64,000 nucleotides of DNA, taken from positions 248,001-312,000 of the forward strand of contig MCGT01000003.1 in assembly GCA_002104935.1 (NCBI GenBank), in the 5' to 3' direction. Of this stretch, positions 56,535 through 64,000 are shown piece after piece. Each line of letters begins with the position of its first letter. Positions within the stretch are counted from its first letter, which is position 1. The DNA is from Hesseltinella vesiculosa. Its lineage: Eukaryota > Mucoromycota > Mucoromycetes > Mucorales > Cunninghamellaceae. Both the position numbers and the translations under genes were made by a program. A model generated the notes under the pieces. It was not told the origin of the DNA. It did not search any database and saw only the letters and a list, made by a program, of their open reading frames with translations.

Positions 56535-59100
56535 CTATTCTTCATCACCTTCGTCGTCAGATTCCAAGCCAGCTTGTTCATCATCGTCGGCGTCCTCTTC
56601 GTCAGTGTTGGCGTTACGGTGGATCAAGGGCTTGATCAATCGGTCAAAGTAGGGGTGCTCGCCTTGAGGGTTGGATTCTTTGACTTGGTTAAAGTAGTGG
56701 ACGTAGACGTTGCCATCCTTACGACCGAGAGGGCTGTTGACGACGTAGTCGGAGAGATTGAAGGCATCGACCAAGGGGATGGCTTGTTCTCGCACAGACT
56801 TGCAGAGGGCGTTGACTTGAGAGCGAATAAAGTCCATTTGAGCAGGTGAGAAGTATTCGTATTGTAGGAAGGCGCCGGCGTTTTCTTCAATGGTATAGAG
56901 GCCGTACAACAGGCAGACATCACGCATCACCAAGGCCAGGTTGCCTTCCAGTTTGGACACACCGTCGGCAAAGCGGTTGAACAGGTAACCATAAGAATGA
57001 AGCTTAGCAGCATACAGGCGCGATTGAGCTAGAAAGGTGAAGGAAAAAAAAAAAAAAAAACGAGGGTGAGCTTTCACTTTCTTTCTGTTCTTAGCGAGTT
57101 GACTTGCAGCATTCTTCATAGGCGTCATCTTGGTCCATGCCTCGAGCCAGGCATTGTTCGAATTCCAGGGCAGCAGCCTTGACAACGTTGGCACACACAA
57201 CTTGCCAGGCTTCCAGTAAGACACCGTAGTCCAAGATGGCTTCAGGCGACTTGGCAGGGCAGCGCTTGCCGATCAGTTCGTTCAGCTTGTTCAGGTAGCC
57301 GACACCAGGGGCCAGTTTCTTGCCCTTGGCAGCTTCGCGGTAAGACGTGATCAAGTAGCGACCGGCTTGCAGGGTCAAGATAGTGTTGTCGCCTTCCCAG
57401 GTACATTGCACAGCAAAGTCCTGGTACATGGCAGCCAAGCCGGTGTAGGCAGAGTAGCCATGACCGCCACATGACTGACGGCACTGTTCAATGGTGCTGA
57501 GACAGTTCCAAGTACAGAAAGCCTTGAGACCGGCGCTGGTAGAGTGGGTTTCTTTGAGGGCTTCGATGACTTCGTCAAGATCTTTGTCGCCTTCACGAGC
57601 ACCGTCCAAACGCACCATCATGTTGTTGTACATCAGGTTCATTTCCGAGCCAGTGAACAGCATGGCAAAGGTTTGAGCGAGCAAGGGCATGAGTCGGCGT
57701 TGGTGAATGGGGTAATCTAGCAGCTTGGTTTCGACGCCACCGGAGCGGGAGTTGGCGAATTGACGACGCACGGCAGCATAGCGGATGGCAATGGTCAGAG
57801 CCTTTTTGGATGTGTTGCCACTGTCGACCACCATGGCCACACGGCCTTGCAAGAGAGCGCCATAGGTCAGTTGCTGCAGCTTGGGTTCCTTGACTTCACC
57901 GGTACGGGACACCTTTGTATGTTTTTGAAGCATGTAGCCACGGGGAATACGTACATGAGTGAATTGGATCCAGCCATTGTCAATACCATCCCGACCCTAG
58001 ATTTTTCCATGTCAACAAATAAAAAGTGAGTGTCCAGCACCTGAGACTCCTGAAAACCAATACCATCTTCTTGCCAATATCGCCAATGTTGATACCAGGG
58101 AGCAAATTGTAGTTCTTGGGGTCACGGAGTGGCACGACAAAACACTTTGTGCCGTAGCGCTTGCCCTTGACGATCAGTTGGGCGAACACAGAGGCATGGG
58201 TGGCACTGTGGGCAGCACCGCCAATCCACCACTTGGTGGCCGTCAAGGTAGGGGTGTGGATGATGAACTGGTCGGCAGCTTCGTCAAAGGTGGCGGTGGT
58301 TTCCAAACCAGGCACGTTGGAACCGTGGCCCAATTCGGTCATAGCAAAACAGCCATTGAACTTGTTCATACCGAGGGCACCGTGCTCAAACCAGTAACCC
58401 AATTGGCCAGCGGTGGCGTTGCTTTGGAGAGCACCGACAAAGAGACCGTAATGCACACCGAATCGGGTCCAGAACCCAGGGTCGACCATACTGACGATTT
58501 CCATCCGTTTCTTGAAATTATCGACTGATTCATTTTGAAGGTGATGTAACATGCTGCGGTACTAGGGAGAAAAAAAAAAGACGGTTATTTTTGTTATTTT
58601 CAGGTCTCCCCCCCCCATCGATTTTCTAATGCACATTCAAGTCTCCAAGCAAAAAGTAAGATAGTATTACCTTTTCAATAGCACGTTCACGAGCTTGGGC
58701 TTTTGTCAGATCATGAACATCCTTCATTTTGAACAAGGGGTCACGTTCCAGCTCTTCCATAATACGCTCTTTCAGCTAGTCAAACGGGAAAAAACGGAAA
58801 TGAGCGGATGGATGTTCTTGAATGTCAGCCTTTGCATTGCTTACCAAAGTCTGCTTCTCATCGCCATCCAGCAAATAGGTCAATTCACGAACATTGAACT
58901 TGGCCTTGGCTCGTTCTTCATTCATGCTTCGGACAGGACTGAGCCATGGACATAGAGTGAAAGAGAGAGAGAGAAACGGTGAGTGTTCAGTTGAAAATAA
59001 AAAAGTGGAATGTTTCATGGATTTACTCAACGGCAAGAGCGTATTCTTGAATATCGGTCAAGGGCTGCTTGACAGGTTGTAATTGTGAAGTGGAGGACAT
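56535..59100 (-). CDS. acyl-CoA oxidase
   Basis: Six exons (59100-59027, 58938-58845, 58775-58671, 58561-58064, 57996-57108, 57028-56535) give 717 residues. The enzyme performs the first, H2O2-producing step of peroxisomal beta-oxidation. Visible motifs are FGVHYGLFVGALQSNATAGQ, FAMTELGHGSNVPGLETTAT (FAD/substrate region), GRDGIDNGWIQFTHVRIPRG, AVRRQFANSRSG, QSCGGHGYSAYTGLAAMYQD and CTWEGDNTILTLQAGRYLI, whose Glu is the expected catalytic base. Intron 5 is best read with a GCAAGT donor, giving EECSQSRLYAAKLHSYG in frame. The C-terminus is acidic (ESDDEGDEE) and lacks an SKL-type PTS1, as in several yeast acyl-CoA oxidases that use an internal Pex5 signal. AATAAA lies downstream on the minus strand near 56455. 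Confidence 0.92.
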
Positions 59101-59697
59101 GGTATAGAAAAAAAATAAAGGACGAAAGTGTGCTGCAAAACGAAAAAAAAAAAAAAAAAAAGTGGGGATAGCATTAAATAGAATGGATGGGCCAATGATA
59201 TTGCACGCTTGGAAGGCCGTGGTTTCCAAATGCAGCGCAGCCGCTCACGTAAACTCAACTGAAAAAGGTGGGCAAAAAGGATACGTTAGCCCACGTGAAA
59301 AAAAGGGCCCAACACAAGTTCTTTGTTCCCCCACAGTTTTTTTTTTTTTCTTTTTTCTTTTTGCCTTGATATTGAATTTTTCATTCGACGTGATGTTGTC
59401 AGTTTTGTCTCGGTTGTCATGTAAACAGGATAGCAAAGGGATGGTTTAAAACGAGAGAGGGCAGACATGAGAAAAATACACCGAAGCAGTTTTTTTTGTT
59501 TTTTTCTGTGCTTCCCCAAAAAATGAAAAAGTTTTCTACTCCGTTCGCATTGATGACGGAGGGGCAGATGGGGCAATTGAGAAACGTCCATCTTGTGTTT
59601 TTTTATACCCAAAAAAATAACTTCATTTTCATATGGTCGCTTTATTTTATACGTTCTTCCTTTTCAGTGGGTATACATACTATAAAGGGCGGGATTT
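59101..59697. other. spacer between VPS8 and acyl-CoA oxidase genes
   Basis: About 600 bp, both neighbours on the minus strand. It holds the oxidase promoter and the VPS8 3' UTR; TTTATT at 59640-59645 read on minus is AATAAA. Poly-T runs at 59338-59349 and 59490-59506. No gene is visible. Confidence 0.5.
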
Positions 59698-62600
59698 TTA
59701 GGAAGCTTTTTGATGAGAACAGACGAGGCACTGCGGCGTTTCCTGTTGTAGATGAAGACATTGACGATGATAGACATGGCCACACTGGAATAGCATCAGG
59801 CCCGAGGACATGGGGGTGGCAGGGGATGGCAACTCTGGTGAAGAATCCGTCGAGGAAGAGGAAGAGGTGGAGGGTGGCGAGGGCCAAATGTCAGGTTGTA
59901 ATAAAGACACATCCAAAATAGGACCGCGGCAAATGACACACATCATGACTTGAGGCCGCCAGCCTTTTCCACGCTGTCGCACCATGTCTTGCACGCCAAG
60001 AAACACATCACGATCAAAGAGTCGATTAGTCAGTGCCAAGAGCTGGCCCTCGTACTTGTAGGTGTCAAGCATGCTGAGGAAGATATCGCGGAAATCTTCA
60101 AAAGTGGTTTCACCCTTTGTTTGGGAATCGATGAGGCGGAGCAAAAGGCGTGGGAGCGAGACTTGGGGCGAGGTGGACAGCAGCAACGAGGTAAGAATCG
60201 ACTGCACAAACGACTTGGAGGTCTGCACAAGATGCTGTTGCACTCCCACCGGCAGATAGCTTTCCATCTTCGGGTGCTTCTTGACGTCCAAGGCACTGCT
60301 GATTTCCATAGACGCTTCCACATAAATGTCCAGCAGGCGGAACCAGTGGTTTTCAATGTCGTCGTCTTGCTCGGTCATGCTCTGCTCACACAACCGCGTG
60401 CCCACGCGCAAAACACCGCCGAGACCGATCAGGCCGTTGCTCATGCAGCTTTGGTCTTCAAAGGTCCATCCTTGCCGGCTTGAGACATCCTTGCTCTCCT
60501 CGTTCACAGCAAGTATGGCCAAGATCATCGCCAGCTTTTCCTTGCCGACTTCCAGCATCTTGCCCAAGGCGCCTTGGGTGTCGCCGAGCATTTCCATCAG
60601 GCACACCACGGCGTCCATGACCCCGTAATGCTCACAGCTAGCCAATAATGTTCGCAAGTGGCTCTCTTGACCATGGTCCAGTCGCAAGGACGACGACGAT
60701 GCTCGCGTCGAAGTGGACAGACTGGGGATAGGCACGGCTTGTGTCGCCGGTCCGGAAGGAGGGGATGGCTGGCCATACAATGACAGATCCAGCTTGGTGT
60801 TGAGGTAGTCATACACACCGGAAGGATCAAACTGGCACATGAGGTCGATGTATAGCGCTTCCAAAGCTTGGCGCTGCAATGGTGGGAAGACAGGCAGAGC
60901 AGGGGATGGCATCGATGGGGTGGCTGGCAATAGGGCAGCGGAGAAGTCCAGCCCACTTAGGCCAACCTTGTCTGGTGAGGGGCTCTTCTTCTTTTTCTTG
61001 GGTTTGTCCACCTCTTCCACCCAGTCGGGTTCCAGCAGGCCACGCAGATAGGAGAAGATTCGCTTGTCAGCCATCTGCTCGTCCTCTTCGTCGTCGCCGT
61101 CTTCACGGAGTCGCTGGATGATATCGTGGTGGTCACCAAAATACTTGTCGACAAAGTGAGCGGTGCGTTGTCCATCCATATCAACAAACTGAGCAATGCG
61201 GACCAACATCACACCTTTGACATCTTGCCGCTGGAGATCGGTCAGAGCTGAATGGCTATCGAGGAGCCAGGCGACACAATCAAACACGCGTGAGCGCTTG
61301 GCTGCCAACACATCCTCGTCATCATCGCTTCCATTGATCTCGCCGAGCGACGTGGCCATGGTTTCGCGGCTGTCTTTCAGATAAGTCTCGACCAGCTTGC
61401 CATATTTCTTGTCGCGTAGGTAGATGTCTTCCAAGACGTTCCAAAAGTGTGCTTCCTCATACATCAGCGTCATGTACTCTTCATTGTTGGGTGTGTAGAC
61501 GGTCAAGAGCTGCTGCACAGCCATTTCGCGTTCATCACGCGAGCGGTCGTGGGGGTCATTGGTCAGACGCGTCAGGATTTTTTGCTTTGCCGTCAAAGGC
61601 AACAGAATAAATGTGGTGTATTTGTGCAGGTTATTAGCAATGAAGATGTACAGCTCCAGCAAAGGATCATCCGAAGCGGCGAGAGGAGCACGGAAGCCAG
61701 AGTCGGCCGTTAGGCTGCTGATGGTGGTGGAGGCGGTGCCGTTGATGCCGGATTGCACAGTGGAAGCGGAGGCAGAGGGCAGCAGCCGAGGCGAGGCCAC
61801 AGATGCAGGTGTGTTTGTGGACGTAGAGGTGGTCTGAGTCAAGGTGGCCATGGGAGCTGGGGTGGTCATGACGTCCAACAAGGTGTTGATGATGATCTGG
61901 CGCGAAATGACCTTGCCCTGCATCACGTCTTCTTCAAAAGTGGACGTCAGCATGTCGTCGCCGCCGTTCAGCCAGGGATCTTCAAACGCTTGCTCCAGTG
62001 CGGCCAAGAACCGTTTTGTGTTGAAGCGAAGCAGTAGGCGCAGGTACGGATAGGTAGGCTCGGTCGCTTGTTCGTCGTCCACCGTCAGAATCAGGTTGCC
62101 ACCGACGCGGGGCCACACAACACACCGACCAGAGAACAGAAAGGAATACACTGTGCTGCGAGCTTCGCTGGCACGTGAAGTCGAGGTCATCAAGGCGCCG
62201 TCGGGGAACGAGTATCCACGGAGCACCATGCGCAGGTAGTCAAACACAGTCTCGGCTTGCGTGGCCATGCGTTTTTTTTTCTCCAGCTCCACTGTCGACG
62301 TCGCTGGGTTGTGGATGGCCTTCATGACTTGGCGGATCACCTTGAGCATCTCCACCAGCGGACTGACAAAGTCGTCCATACTGCGGTTCCATACGTACAT
62401 CATGGCCTCGTACAGACCTTCACGCTGACATACAGACACCACCTGATCAATGTCCAAGGATTGCGGGCGGACGTGCCAAATGATGCGTTCCAGGCCATCG
62501 AGGTGGCCCTGCTGGCTGTAGTGACGCACCAAATCCTTCATCACCGCCGGGGGCAGATCGCACAGCTGCTCAGAGACAATGTATTTTTCCAGGACTTGCA

Positions 62601-64000
62601 AGAATGGACCGGCCTTTTCGTGATCAGCGAACTTGTCGTAGGCAGTGCCGAATAAAAAGTCGATGTCGTCCATGCCTAGGCAGGCATCCACGCAGCACTC
62701 GGCTAGGTCTGCATAGAGCTGATCGGGGATGGTGGGAAGGATAGGGTTGGGCGTGGGAGAGGACAACGGTGCTGTGCCATCGGCTGTAGCACTCTGACGG
62801 CGGGAGAAGACATAATTGAGCGACGCAACCAGTAATTCCATCAGTCGCTCGCCAACCACTTGTTTGCGTTGGGCTTCATTCTCGGGTAGGCCAATGACGG
62901 TCTGGACCCATTTTCCATTGTAAAATGCAGTTGCCAGGCGAATCGCATGTAAAAAGTCGCCTGAGCGTACCAGGGCAAGAATCCGGTCAACCCATGACAG
63001 CAAGGTGCCGACAAACATTTGATCCAAGCCCTAAGCAACGAGGTAGACGGTGTGAGCTAATCATCGGCAAGGGAATATAACAAGGAGGGTGGGTCTTTAC
63101 CAGCAAAAACAGTTTGCCTTTGTAGCTCTTGATTGAATGATAATAGGCCATTTCGATACTTTTGGCGTTGGCGTGCTCGGGCAGGTTGGTGAGGTCCACG
63201 ATAGCATCATGGTTCACGTCCAATGAGGCATCGTTTATTGCAGGTTTGCTCTCTGGATTGGCAAGGTCACGCAGTGAGGAAATAAAAGCGTCATGGTACA
63301 CGAGTTGTTTTGGTCGCACATTGATCCGTTCTGTGACGACCATCAGCTTGGGATCAAACAGTAGCATTTCTTCGTTGGGAGTAAAGAGAACCAAAATCTA
63401 CAAAACGTGTGGGTTAGATAAAAAGCAGCTGCTGACCTCTTATCGTTAGGAGGTGTACCTGTCGATTGACCCATTCCAAAGCGACAATGGCATCGTCTAG
63501 TACACATTCGCCTGACTTGACAAAGTCCAACTTGGTGCTGTGTTTTGATTTCCGACCCAAGGGGTTCATTAATCGTGATGTGTGCGTGTGCTCGGTTCGC
63601 TCAGTGCTGACACGGACGATGTACAGGTGGTTGTTCCACGCAAATGCAAGCATAGGATCGGTGACCAAAGGTGTGTCGCGGCCAAGCTGCTTGTCTAAAA
63701 GATCGAAAAGAACAGAGGTATTCATTGACCTGTGGCAAACGTCTCCTTGTTTTACCTTTGGCCCCATCTTTGGCGGCGTGTTTGGTGACGGGTAACCAAG
63801 CAAGGCAACCACAGACATGTTCATGTGGTTGCGATCTTTCAGCAGACCCGCCGAGCGACTGCAGAGTGGTAGGAGTTGATGCTTTCGGTTTCAGAAACTT
63901 GTACTGTGTTTGTGGGGTAGGTTTTAGGCCGACGATGATCATCTGCAAAACGGATTATCGATACTGGTTCCTATCTCATGCTCTCTGTTTGAATTTACCT
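59698..64000 (-). CDS. VPS8: VPS8, CORVET complex subunit (5' part outside the window)
   Basis: Exons in the window are 64000-63999 (2 nt only), 63942-63756, 63694-63459, 63397-63101 and 63030-59698, all in phase. The N-terminal beta-propeller is only partly present. The large last exon (1110 residues) begins GLDQMFVGTLLSWVDRILAL and shows the VPS8 helical solenoid: DFLHAIRLATAFYNGKW, then LADLAECCVDACLGMDDIDF and EKYIVSEQLCDLPPAVMKDL, then ERIIWHVRPQSLDIDQVVSV, and LYIFIANNLHKYTTFILLP. The C-terminus has a RING-H2-like finger: CVIC near its start, then FQCGHVYHRQCLHLQ and CLVC. VPS8 is the Rab5-binding subunit of the CORVET tether on early endosomes. The gene is truncated at the right edge. 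Confidence 0.88.

Overview
The window is nuclear DNA of a fungus, most likely an early-diverging (Mucoromycota, Mucorales-like) species. Nearly every gene is cut by short spliceosomal introns (about 50-110 bp) with GT..AG ends. Long poly-A/poly-T runs fill introns and spacers. The gene set is fungal: VTC polyphosphate polymerase, NDT80/PhoG factor, UPF0658 Golgi protein, PTM1-like receptor, delta-8 sphingolipid desaturase and MME1-type carrier. A type III glutamine synthetase and a GAS2-domain spectrin-like giant argue against an ordinary ascomycete. The phylum is an inference; no rRNA, tRNA or mitochondrial marker was found.

Layout. 1-9.1 kb: TLC-domain membrane protein, GT49 glycosyltransferase and S-adenosylmethionine decarboxylase, all on the minus strand, with long gene-poor spacers. 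9.9-23.6 kb: a doubtful OB-like small gene, a two-finger C2H2 protein, a PTM1/GOST seven-TM protein, nicotinamide riboside kinase, a PPR protein, a secreted orphan, a ZNF830 homologue and the sphingolipid desaturase, whose histidine box appears to be completed by a 3-nt microexon. 23.6-27.2 kb: an accessory island bounded on both sides by the same 21-bp minisatellite. It holds a degenerate intron-containing gene with a serine-recombinase-like YxRxS motif and two copies of a ~400 bp direct repeat. 27.5-44.9 kb: dense housekeeping genes: NOP13-like RRM protein, OSBP/KES1, type III glutamine synthetase, a 2009-residue GAS2 protein, GOT1, SRRM1-like PWI protein and UPF0658. 47.5-64 kb: NDT80-like factor, MME1-like carrier, VTC subunit, acyl-CoA oxidase and VPS8, which runs off the right edge.

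There is no operon-like logic. Several products share the secretory and endolysosomal system (PTM1-like, GOT1, UPF0658, OSBP, VTC, VPS8), which is probably ordinary co-occurrence. Exon joins were chosen by splice consensus and reading phase; for the well-supported genes every join keeps frame and restores family motifs. Three introns are best explained with GC donors.
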